Source: JAUIET01 sp964352475
GTDB taxonomy: Bacteria; Pseudomonadota; Gammaproteobacteria; Pseudomonadales; JAUIET01
Direction of reading: 5' to 3'
Assembly (NCBI GenBank): GCA_964352475.1
Contig: CAYGSL010000013.1
Coordinates: 1 to 64,000 of the forward strand
Length of the DNA: 64,000 nucleotides
The notes below the pieces were generated by a model that searched no databases, was not told the DNA's origin, and was given only the letters and a program-made list of their open reading frames with translations. This document shows, in pieces, positions 16,336-23,926 of this stretch. A program made the position numbers and the translations under genes. Position 1 is the stretch's first letter. Each line of letters opens with the position of its first letter.

Positions 16336-17472
16336 ATGAACACCGACCACGCTGGAGCAAGGTCGTTGTCTGCAACGCTCTCTATTGCCCTACTTCTGTT
16401 GTTCTTACATCCCGTGACAGTGCACGCACAAGAGTTGCAACTGAACGGCATAGCAATACACTCGGAACTGCGAACAGACTTCTATATCGGCGCACTGTAT
16501 ACCTCGGTGCCAAAAAGTAATGCCGATGAGTTACTCAATTCCGAGCAGGACAGGCGCATGGTATTGCGAATTCTTGCATCACGATGGTCTGCACGAAGTT
16601 TTGACCAACATTGGACTCAATCGATTTTAATAAACAACGAATCTGAAGATCTCTCGAGGTTCGCTGACACGGTTCTTGATTTCACCGGCATTCTCGGCGG
16701 CAAACTGGTCAGCGGTGATGAAATCATCCTTGATAACCCTCTGGGCAAGGGACTAACGCTCTCAGTCAATGGTGTAGAATTGATGCAGGTAGCTGAGCCA
16801 GCGCAAGGCAGTGCGTTCTTCAATTTACTGCTCAACTCCTGGGTTGGCGCTCGCCCTCCGTCATCCAACTTCAAACAAGACATACTACAAGCACCAGCAG
16901 ACGCCGGTGATTTGCTGGCAATATTTGATGGCTTGACTCCCGCAGACGATCGCCTTGCCACCATTCAGGGCTGGTCGGCCGAAGAAGAGCCGGAGCCAGC
17001 ACCACAGCCCACACCCGGCACTGCCGAGCCTGCACAACCGCGTGGGCCCACCCCTCAGCAAATAGCGGCCGCTAGAGCGAAAGCAGCGGAGGAAGCAGCC
17101 GCCGCTGCTGCAGCGGAGGAAGCCGCTCGCCTTGCCGAGCAAGCACGTCTGGCGAAAGAAGTAGAAGAATTAGCCGCCGGCCTGACATTACTGTATCGCT
17201 CAAACGTGATGAAGCTTATCTACTCCCGCGTGGTTTATCCCGGCCGCGCAATCGACAGGAATCAGGAAGGCACTGTTCAATTAACGGTGCGGCTGAAGAA
17301 AGACGGTGAGTTGATTGAGGCTTCACTTGCCGAGGAATCAGAATATTCCTTGCTCAACAGAGCCGCGCTTAAAGCTGTGAGTGATGCCGCGCCATTCCCG
17401 GCGGCGCCAGAAAAACTGGCAGAAGAGGAATTGGTGCTTGATATCCCGATTCGTTTCCAGATACCAGGCTAA
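16336..17472 (+). CDS. Periplasmic chalcone-isomerase-like / TonB C-terminal domain protein
   Basis: The 378-aa product from ATG 16336 has a signal peptide (hydrophobic SATLSIALLLLFLHPVTVHAQ). A domain of about 160 residues follows, resembling the chalcone-isomerase-like family of secreted proteins (LNGIAIHSELRTDFYIGALY ... DNPLGKGLTLSVNGVEL). Then come a Pro/Glu linker, an Ala/Glu/Arg helical stretch (about 240-285) like TolA domain II, and a C-terminal TonB_C domain (RVVYPGRAIDRNQEGTVQLTVRLKKDGEL). The frame stays open upstream to a TTG at 16282. It has no N-terminal membrane anchor, so it is not a normal TonB. It precedes the TRAP genes by 90 bp, so a shared transcript is likely. Function is unknown. 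Confidence 0.75.
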   Translation: MNTDHAGARSLSATLSIALLLLFLHPVTVHAQELQLNGIAIHSELRTDFYIGALYTSVPKSNADELLNSEQDRRMVLRILASRWSARSFDQHWTQSILINNESEDLSRFADTVLDFTGILGGKLVSGDEIILDNPLGKGLTLSVNGVELMQVAEPAQGSAFFNLLLNSWVGARPPSSNFKQDILQAPADAGDLLAIFDGLTPADDRLATIQGWSAEEEPEPAPQPTPGTAEPAQPRGPTPQQIAAARAKAAEEAAAAAAAEEAARLAEQARLAKEVEELAAGLTLLYRSNVMKLIYSRVVYPGRAIDRNQEGTVQLTVRLKKDGELIEASLAEESEYSLLNRAALKAVSDAAPFPAAPEKLAEEELVLDIPIRFQIPG

Positions 17473-17562
17473 ACCACCATTCTGAGTTACAATACCGCCT
17501 GACCTGAACTCACAGTCAGCTTGATTGTCATAGTGCTGAATACCAATAGTTGCTCTTTTACC

Positions 17563-18414
17563 GTGAATCCACTTCTTAAATTCTGCGCAATCAGCATCGC
17601 TGTTGTTGCGCTAACAGCCTGCGGCAGCCTGATAAGCTCGCAAACCGGCAAATTAGCCGATGGACTCACCAACGCCGTTTTGAATTCAGAAGACATGCAA
17701 ACGGTCGAGCAAGGGGCACCCGCTTATTTGTTGCTGATCGATGGATTAATTGAGAGCTCGCCAGAAGATGCCAGCCTGCTGACGACCGGCGCCAGACTCA
17801 ATGGCGCATACGCGGCAGCATTTGTTGAAGATGACGCGCGCAGCAAAGCGATGAATCAAAAGGCACTGAATTACGCGAGAGGCGCGGCTTGTGCGCAAAA
17901 TTCGTCACTGTGCAATGTACAAACCGTGGAATTCCAGGCACTTGAGAAAGCGGTTGCAGAAGAAACAGCGATTGAACCGCTATACGTACTGGGCGTTGCC
18001 TGGCTGGGTTGGCTGCAGGCGCACAGCGACGACTGGAATGCGGTTGCACAATTATCACGCGCTAAACTCTGTCTCGACCGCGTGTTAGAGTTGGATGAGG
18101 CCCATGACGGCGGCAACGCCCACCTGTATTTGGGCGGCATAGCGACCTTGTTGCCACCTGCCATGGGCGGCCAGCCAGAGCTGGGCAAACAACACTTTGA
18201 AGCTGCTATCAGATTGTCCGAAGGCAAAAACTTGTTGGCCAAAGTAATCTATGCCCAGCAGTATGCGCGCTTGGTGTTCGATCAGGATTTGCATGACCGC
18301 TTGCTTAATGAAGTGCTGGCCAGCAATCCACAGGTACCGGGTCTTACATTGTCCAATCTGGCCGCACAAGATCAAGCTCAGGTATTGCTAGACGAGTCTT
18401 CGGAGTACTTTTAG
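17563..18414 (+). CDS. tatT: TRAP transporter-associated TPR lipoprotein TatT
   Basis: A 283-aa lipoprotein of the TatT family, the TPR subunit of TPAT systems first described in Treponema pallidum (Tp0956). From GTG 17563 the protein begins MNPLLKFCAISIAVVALTAC, a standard lipoprotein signal; the longer frame from TTG 17521 would add 14 residues before it. The mature part is all helical with degenerate TPRs (AYLLLIDGLIESSPEDASLL, then HLYLGGIATLLPPAMGGQPELGKQHFEAAI, a family hallmark). In this family TatT forms trimers that bind the substrate-binding protein. The dctP start immediately follows its stop. Confidence 0.85.
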   Translation: MNPLLKFCAISIAVVALTACGSLISSQTGKLADGLTNAVLNSEDMQTVEQGAPAYLLLIDGLIESSPEDASLLTTGARLNGAYAAAFVEDDARSKAMNQKALNYARGAACAQNSSLCNVQTVEFQALEKAVAEETAIEPLYVLGVAWLGWLQAHSDDWNAVAQLSRAKLCLDRVLELDEAHDGGNAHLYLGGIATLLPPAMGGQPELGKQHFEAAIRLSEGKNLLAKVIYAQQYARLVFDQDLHDRLLNEVLASNPQVPGLTLSNLAAQDQAQVLLDESSEYF

Positions 18415-19446
18415 ATGCGTATGAAACCTTTCCCTATGACTGCCGTGCTGGCATTGTTTTTTGTACTGCTAAGCCAACCAGGATTTGCCAAAGTCTTCAA
18501 AATTGCAACGGTTTCCCCGGAAGGCTCGGGCTGGATGAAAACCATGCGTGCCGCCGGAAAAGACATTGAAGCAGCAACCGAAGGACGGGTGAAACTAAAG
18601 TTCTACCCGGGTGGAGTTATGGGCAACGATTCAGCCGTGCTTCGAAAAATCCGCATCCGCCAGCTGCACGGTGCAGCACTTACTGGCGGTAGCCTGCGCC
18701 AGTTCTACCCGGATGTTGAAGCCTACAGCTTACCGCTGTTGTTTCGCAGTTTTGCCGAAGTAGATCACGTTCGCCAGCAGATGGACCGTAAAATACTCGA
18801 TGGCCTGGCCGAAGGCGGTTATATCAGCTTCGGCCTTGCCGAAGGTGGTCTGGCCTATGCGATGAGCGATACTCCGGTCACACAGGTTGCTCAATTACGC
18901 GAGAAAAAAGTCTGGGCACCAGCGAACGATCAGGCAGCATTGCAGGCCATGCGCGCTTTCGATATCAGCCCCTATCCTCTGGAGCTTTCTAATGTGTTGG
19001 TGTCATTGCAGACTGGCATGATCAACTCGGTAGCCACGTCACCCATCGCTGCCATTGCCTTGCAATGGCATACTCAGGTGAAATACATCAGCGACCTGCC
19101 TTTGATGTACTTCTTCGCAACTCTGGTGTTGGAGAAACGCGCTTTTGAGGGACTCAGCGACGCCGATCAGAAGGTAGTCCGAGCACGCCTTGAGAAGAGC
19201 TTTGCTGACATTGACCTACAAAATCGCAAAGACAACGAAAACGCATTTTCAGCGCTACAGCAGCAAGGGCTCAAGGTAGTCAACATTCCTGAATCAGATC
19301 AGCAAGCCTGGTATCAACGCGCCAATGATGCCACAGCAAAAATCATCGACGAAGGTCTGGTAAGCAGCGATTTCTACGCTGAAATGCAGCGCCTGCTTGA
19401 TGAATTTCGCACCCAGGCTTCCAAAGAGCCGGTTGCAGCAAACTAA
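18415..19446 (+). CDS. dctP: TRAP transporter substrate-binding protein DctP
   Basis: The periplasmic receptor of a TRAP transporter, 343 aa, with signal peptide (about 1-25, cleavage at GFA-KVF) and the TRAP_DctP fold throughout. In classical carboxylate-binding members the central strand reads K-I-R-V-P, whose Arg clamps the ligand carboxylate; here the same position is W167 (KKVWAPAND). This fits the TPAT class, whose ligands are suspected to be hydrophobic rather than simple dicarboxylates. An in-frame second ATG at 18421 is a possible start. The gene follows tatT without a gap and dctQ begins directly after its stop. Confidence 0.9.
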   Translation: MRMKPFPMTAVLALFFVLLSQPGFAKVFKIATVSPEGSGWMKTMRAAGKDIEAATEGRVKLKFYPGGVMGNDSAVLRKIRIRQLHGAALTGGSLRQFYPDVEAYSLPLLFRSFAEVDHVRQQMDRKILDGLAEGGYISFGLAEGGLAYAMSDTPVTQVAQLREKKVWAPANDQAALQAMRAFDISPYPLELSNVLVSLQTGMINSVATSPIAAIALQWHTQVKYISDLPLMYFFATLVLEKRAFEGLSDADQKVVRARLEKSFADIDLQNRKDNENAFSALQQQGLKVVNIPESDQQAWYQRANDATAKIIDEGLVSSDFYAEMQRLLDEFRTQASKEPVAAN

Positions 19447-19938
19447 ATGCTCCAGCGTGTTGTTCGTTTATTGCATTGGCTAGAAAACGGATTGCTGCTG
19501 GGTTTAATTTTTGGCGCTGTTTGCCTGGCCACTACACAAATTATTCTTCGTAATTCAGGCGCCGACGCTCTGCTATGGGCCGACCAGGCTTTGAACATAC
19601 TTGTATTGTGGATTGCGATGTCTGGAGCGCTGGTAGCAAGCCGCGAAAACAATCATATTGCCATCGACCTCATGCAGCACTACCTGCACGAAAAGTGGCT
19701 ACGGATAGTAAGCAGCCTGACTCAGTTTGCCACTGCCGCCGCGTGTGGTGTTGCCGCCTGGTATGGCTATCACTTTGTTCGCGAAGAAATGGAATACGGT
19801 GATATCGCCTTCCTGCAAATTCCCATGTGGTTGTGCGAGGCCATCATTCCGTTCGCGCTGTTTATCATTAGCGTGCGCTACTTGCATTACGGGTATCAAT
19901 CCCTGTTCGCAACAGCGTCGGACGCACCTGCGTCATGA
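19447..19938 (+). CDS. dctQ: TRAP transporter small membrane subunit DctQ
   Basis: A 163-aa inner-membrane protein with four predicted helices (about 14-36, 45-65, 88-108, 130-150), the arrangement of DctQ proteins, and the family motif around SGALVASRENNHIAIDL. DctQ pairs with DctM to form the Na+-coupled transport unit. It starts directly after dctP and overlaps dctM by 4 bp (ATGA). Confidence 0.92.
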   Translation: MLQRVVRLLHWLENGLLLGLIFGAVCLATTQIILRNSGADALLWADQALNILVLWIAMSGALVASRENNHIAIDLMQHYLHEKWLRIVSSLTQFATAAACGVAAWYGYHFVREEMEYGDIAFLQIPMWLCEAIIPFALFIISVRYLHYGYQSLFATASDAPAS

Positions 19939-21215
19939 CCGCTGTAATTGTTACCGCGCTTATATTGCTGGCCGTTGCTGGCATGCCCATATTTGCGGTC
20001 ATTCTGGCCGCCGCACTGATTGGTTTTAACGCCAGCGGTGTCGAGCTGTCTGTCATCACCATCGAGCTTTACCGCATTACCGACACACCTTTGTTGATTG
20101 CCCTGCCCTTTTTTACGCTGGCAGGCTATTTACTCGCAGAAAGCAACAGCTCCGAACGTCTGGTCCGCATTACCCAGGCCCTGATCGGCTGGATGCCTAG
20201 TGGGCTGGCCATCATTGCCTTTCTGAGCTGCGCGCTGTTCACCGCTTTCACTGGCGCATCAGGGGTCACCATCGTAGCGCTTGGCGCATTGCTTTACCCG
20301 GCTCTGCGCCAGGTGGGCTATACCGAAAAGTTCAGCCTGGGCCTGGTCACCAGCTCAGGTAGCCTGGGCCTGCTACTAGCGCCCTCTCTGCCTCTAATTC
20401 TCTACGGCATCGTCGCCCAGCAACTCGACGTTGGCCAGCCGTTCACCATCCAGCAATTGTTTCTGGCCGGCCTGCTGCCCGCCGGATTGATGATCTGCTT
20501 ACTCAGCGCCTGGAGCCTCTGGGTCAATCGAGGCAACGCCATTCCCACTCAAGCATTCTCAGGCAAAGAACTGCGCGCCGCCATCTGGGAAGCTCGCTGG
20601 GAAATACCACTGCCATTACTGGTGCTCGCCGGTATTTACGGCGGCTTTTTCGCCGTCAGCGAAACCGCCACCATCACCCTGCTCTACGTATTCATCGTAG
20701 AAGTATTTATCTACCGCGAAATACCGCTCAAAAACCTCACCGGCGTGGTCCAGAAGGCCATGACCATGGTCGGCGGCATCATACTGATACTTGGCGTCTC
20801 ACTCGCCTTCACCAACCTGTTAATCGACGCTGAAGTACCCACCAGCTTTTTCGAATTCACCCAGAAATACGTAGACTCAAAACTCACCTTCCTGATTCTG
20901 CTCAACATATTTCTACTCTTACTAGGCGCAATACTCGACATATTTTCAGCCATCGTCATCGTCGTACCCCTGATACTGCCCATAGCCATCGCCTTCGGCG
21001 TAGATCCCATACACCTGGGCATCATCTTCCTCGCCAACATGCAGATCGGCTACTTCACCCCGCCAGTAGGCATGAACCTGTTCATCGCCAGTTACCGCTT
21101 CAACAAACCAATCACAACTTTGTACGCCGCCAGCATACCCTTCATGGCAGTATTATTCCTGGCCGTGATAATCATTACCTACGTCCCCCAACTAAGCCTG
21201 ATGCTAGCCAGGTAA
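19935..21215 (+). CDS. dctM: TRAP transporter large permease subunit DctM
   Basis: A 426-aa polytopic inner-membrane protein, DctM family, with about eleven to twelve hydrophobic helices. Motifs include the first re-entrant region (SGASGVTIVALGALLYPALRQVGY) and the C-terminal GYFTPPVGMNLF signature. It is the secondary-transport subunit that takes ligand from DctP. It is the last gene of the run and is followed by a structured palindromic element. Confidence 0.95.
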   Translation: MTAVIVTALILLAVAGMPIFAVILAAALIGFNASGVELSVITIELYRITDTPLLIALPFFTLAGYLLAESNSSERLVRITQALIGWMPSGLAIIAFLSCALFTAFTGASGVTIVALGALLYPALRQVGYTEKFSLGLVTSSGSLGLLLAPSLPLILYGIVAQQLDVGQPFTIQQLFLAGLLPAGLMICLLSAWSLWVNRGNAIPTQAFSGKELRAAIWEARWEIPLPLLVLAGIYGGFFAVSETATITLLYVFIVEVFIYREIPLKNLTGVVQKAMTMVGGIILILGVSLAFTNLLIDAEVPTSFFEFTQKYVDSKLTFLILLNIFLLLLGAILDIFSAIVIVVPLILPIAIAFGVDPIHLGIIFLANMQIGYFTPPVGMNLFIASYRFNKPITTLYAASIPFMAVLFLAVIIITYVPQLSLMLAR

Positions 21216-21249
21216 ATCAGCATAGAGTGAATCCTCACTGCCCAATTGA

Positions 21250-21394
21250 GGTGATCGAGGAACAGTTTCTTTCGCGAAGGTAAAAGACGCAGACCGAAGG
21301 AGCAAAAATGACTTTCGCAGAAAGGCATTTTTGTGATGGAGGGAACCCCGGAGGGGTCAAGTCGCGCAGCGAAAGGAACTGTTCCTCGATCACC
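21250..21394. repeat. Palindromic intergenic element with two internal hairpins
   Basis: Two arms, 21250-21275 and 21369-21394, are inverted copies matching at 25 of 26 positions; the outer 18 bp are perfect. Inside are a second hairpin (CAAAAATG 21303-21310 with CATTTTTG 21326-21333, extended by CTTTC/GAAAG around a GCA loop) and a third (ACCCC 21345-21349 with GGGGT 21353-21357). The fold would be a branched cruciform of about 145 bp. It sits between convergent dctM and exbD and could act as a bidirectional terminator, a REP/BIME-like repeat or a transposase-less mobile element. No terminal direct repeat was recognised with certainty. Confidence 0.7.
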
Positions 21395-21492
21395 GAGGAC
21401 GCCGCACGAGCCAAAAACACTAACAAACTAAATCAAATAAAGAGCCTGATAGTAGCGCAACAAGAAAGAGCCACGCTACCAATAGAAAACAA

Positions 21493-21906
21493 CTAGTCAG
21501 GCGTAGTCGTCAAAGAAACGTTGTACACCCCAGCTTCCCGCGCCGAATCAATCACCGCCGCAAACACCTCAGTCTGCGCCTTCTCATTAGCCTGCACAAT
21601 CACAGAAGCCTTAGGATTCTCAGCAATCAAGCGCTCAACGTTAGCCCTCACCGCCCGCACATCAATGCGACGGTCAGCCAACCAAATCTCACCTGAACCG
21701 GTAACCTTCAACACAATATTTTTTTGATCCAGATCCGGCGGCGCATCACTTGATTCGGGTCGGTTTACATCCAGGCCCACTTCCTTAACGAACGATGCTG
21801 TCACAATGAAGAAGATCAGCATGATAAATACAACGTCCAGCATTGGGGTCAAATCAATTTCGCCCTCATCCTGGTCATTCGCGTGGCGGCCAATATGCTT
21901 TGCCAT
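21493..21906 (-). CDS. exbD: ExbD/TolR-family protein (orphan)
   Basis: A 137-aa biopolymer-transport protein with a short N-terminus, one membrane helix (about 23-43) containing the essential aspartate at D24 (IDLTPMLDVVFIML), and a periplasmic domain. ExbD works with ExbB to energise TonB. No exbB or tonB gene adjoins it; the nearest related genes are tolQR and the TonB_C-domain gene at 16336. It may pair with an ExbB elsewhere. It is convergent to dctM and divergent from the ABC exporter operon. Confidence 0.88.
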   Translation of the reverse strand: MAKHIGRHANDQDEGEIDLTPMLDVVFIMLIFFIVTASFVKEVGLDVNRPESSDAPPDLDQKNIVLKVTGSGEIWLADRRIDVRAVRANVERLIAENPKASVIVQANEKAQTEVFAAVIDSAREAGVYNVSLTTTPD

Positions 21907-22243
21907 AATTGAGTCTCTGTTGTTATTGCTAGGGTTTGCAGACCGACAATAGGCTTATCAGTCACGCTATACAGCCGGCATTTGTTAGTCATAATCGGCC
22001 GCACTGCATTCCGGTACAATATTACAACCCTTGGCGATCGAATCATAGGCCTGAGTGCGCAATTTTACGGGCGGTAGATCTCTCCGGGGGCTTGCAATTA
22101 TTCGTAGAATTTCTAAAATCTTGCGCCGTTTCAATACATTGCATGCTTATGCCGGTGATTTTTGAAACAGCGTACTTATATTTCTTAACTGCGACACGTT
22201 GCAGCTGCGTACAAAGATCGATCTAAAGAACAGGAATACAGCA
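21907..22243. other. Divergent intergenic region upstream of exbD and the ABC exporter
   Basis: A 337-bp gap. Apart from the promoter candidate at 22092-22119 I see no ORF, repeat or RNA structure worth naming. Promoters for both flanking genes should lie here. Confidence 0.4.
22092..22119 (+). promoter_or_regulatory. Candidate sigma-70 promoter for the ABC exporter operon
   Basis: TTGCAA (22092-22097) and TAAAAT (22114-22119) are separated by 16 bp, about 120 bp upstream of the ATPase start. Assigned by eye. Confidence 0.35.
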
Positions 22244-23197
22244 ATGGTTAAGGTTGAGCAACTGAGCAAACAATTTGGTCAGTTTAAAGCAGTGGATCAG
22301 CTGAGCTTCGAAGTAGCACCCGGTGAAGTACTTGGCTTCCTGGGGCCAAACGGGGCCGGTAAATCCACCACCATGAAAATGATCACCGGTTTCATCGCGC
22401 CCTCTGCCGGCAAGGTCACCGTGGGTGGCCATGATGTTAGCCGCGAACCGGTCAAGGCGAAACGTCTGATCGGCTATTTACCAGAGGGTGCACCAGCCTA
22501 CGCTGACATGACCCCCGCCCAGTTTCTCAAGTTTGCCGCATCCATACGCAAACTGGGCGCCTCAGCAAATACTCGAATTGAGCAGGTTGTTGAGCAATTG
22601 ATGCTTAACGACGTATTGCACCGACCCATCGACACATTATCCAAAGGTTTTAAACGCCGGGTAGGCATCGCTCAGGCCATTTTGCACGATCCTAAAGTAC
22701 TGATTCTTGACGAGCCAACTGACGGTCTGGACCCGATGCAAAAACACGAAGTGCGTTCTCTGATCACCAACCTGGCGGAAGACAAAACAGTGATAGTGTC
22801 TACCCATATTCTTGAAGAAGTAAACGCCGTGTGCAGCCGTGCGATCATTATTGCGAACGGCCAGTTGGTTGCCGATGCAGAACCGGGTGAACTGGAGTCG
22901 CAGTCTGAGTATCACGGCGCAGTCACTCTTAAACTGAGTGGTGAAACTGACCCACGTTCGGCGCTGGAAGCATTGCCTTCAGTATTTCGCGTGGAAACCT
23001 ACGCTGACGACAATCGTCGCGTTACCGCCATCCCCAACGCCGACAGCCATCTCTACACCGACATTCAGGCACTGGCAAAACAACAGCAATGGGATGTTGA
23101 AGAAATGTTTGCTGAACGTGGCCGGCTGGAAGATGTATTTCGCCGTCTGGTAGACAGCCACTCAAGTCAAACCAAAAATGTAGGGAGCGCAGCATGA
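22244..23197 (+). CDS. ABC transporter ATP-binding protein (GldA-like)
   Basis: A 317-aa ABC ATPase of the type paired with GldF/GldG-like proteins. It has Walker A GPNGAGKST (34-42), Walker B ILDEPTDGLDP (about 155-165) and a divergent signature LSKGFKRRVG (about 136-145) instead of LSGGQ. A C-terminal domain of about 90 residues follows the ATPase core. I chose ATG 22244, which has AGGA 8 nt upstream; the frame extends to 22199 without ribosome-site support. It overlaps the permease by 4 bp. Substrate is unknown; Bacteroidetes homologues act in gliding, but most proteobacterial copies have no known role. Confidence 0.9.
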   Translation: MVKVEQLSKQFGQFKAVDQLSFEVAPGEVLGFLGPNGAGKSTTMKMITGFIAPSAGKVTVGGHDVSREPVKAKRLIGYLPEGAPAYADMTPAQFLKFAASIRKLGASANTRIEQVVEQLMLNDVLHRPIDTLSKGFKRRVGIAQAILHDPKVLILDEPTDGLDPMQKHEVRSLITNLAEDKTVIVSTHILEEVNAVCSRAIIIANGQLVADAEPGELESQSEYHGAVTLKLSGETDPRSALEALPSVFRVETYADDNRRVTAIPNADSHLYTDIQALAKQQQWDVEEMFAERGRLEDVFRRLVDSHSSQTKNVGSAA

Positions 23198-23922
23198 TAG
23201 CCACACTGTTCAAGCGCGAATTGGCCAGTTATTTTTCCACGCCACTGGCCTATGTGTTTATTGTTATCTTTCTGATGCTATCGGCCGCACTGACATTTTT
23301 TCTCGGCGGCTGGTTTGAGCGAAGCCAGGCAGACTTGCTGCCGTTCTTTGGTTTCCACCCCTGGCTGTACCTGTTTCTGGTGCCTGCAATCGCTATGAAG
23401 CTATGGGCCGAAGAGCGTAAATCCGGTACGGTTGAATTGTTACTAACACTGCCCATCACAGTCTTTCAGGCGGTGGTTGGCAAGTATTTGGCGGCATGGG
23501 TATTCATCGGTATTGCGCTGGCGCTGACGTTTCCAATGTGGCTTACCGTGAACTACCTGGGCTCTCCTGACAATGGCGTGATCCTGGCTGCCTATCTGGG
23601 TAGCTGGTTAATGGCCGGTGCGTTTCTTGCTGTTGGCTCTTGCATGTCGGCTGCCACAAACAATCAGGTAATTGCGTTTATTTTGAGCGTGGTGGTGTGT
23701 TTCATGTTTATTCTCGCAGGCTTTACTCTGGTCTTCGATGTATTCAAGGATTGGGCGCCACTGCCTGTACTGGACGCAATAAGCTCACTGAGCTTTTTAA
23801 GCCACTACCAGGCGATTAGTCGCGGTGTACTCGATTTCCGAGACGTTGCGTTTTTCATTGTCATGATTCTCGCCTGGCTGCTGGCAACCGCGATCGTAAT
23901 CGACATCAAGAAGGCTTCCTGA
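23194..23922 (+). CDS. ABC transporter permease (GldF-like)
   Basis: A 242-aa inner-membrane permease with six predicted helices (about 18-40, 52-72, 97-125, 135-158, 165-190, 215-238) and the ABC-2 type motif in which a cytoplasmic loop carries WAEERKSGTVELLLTLPI. It overlaps the ATPase by 4 bp and is followed after 4 bp by the GldG-like auxiliary protein, so the three form one exporter complex. Confidence 0.9.
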   Translation: MIATLFKRELASYFSTPLAYVFIVIFLMLSAALTFFLGGWFERSQADLLPFFGFHPWLYLFLVPAIAMKLWAEERKSGTVELLLTLPITVFQAVVGKYLAAWVFIGIALALTFPMWLTVNYLGSPDNGVILAAYLGSWLMAGAFLAVGSCMSAATNNQVIAFILSVVVCFMFILAGFTLVFDVFKDWAPLPVLDAISSLSFLSHYQAISRGVLDFRDVAFFIVMILAWLLATAIVIDIKKAS

Positions 23923-23926
23923 TCCG

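Noticed and set aside
21308..21496. 62-aa frame inside the palindromic element
   Set aside because: It has low-quality composition, runs through the hairpins and has no ribosome site; the palindrome explains the sequence better.
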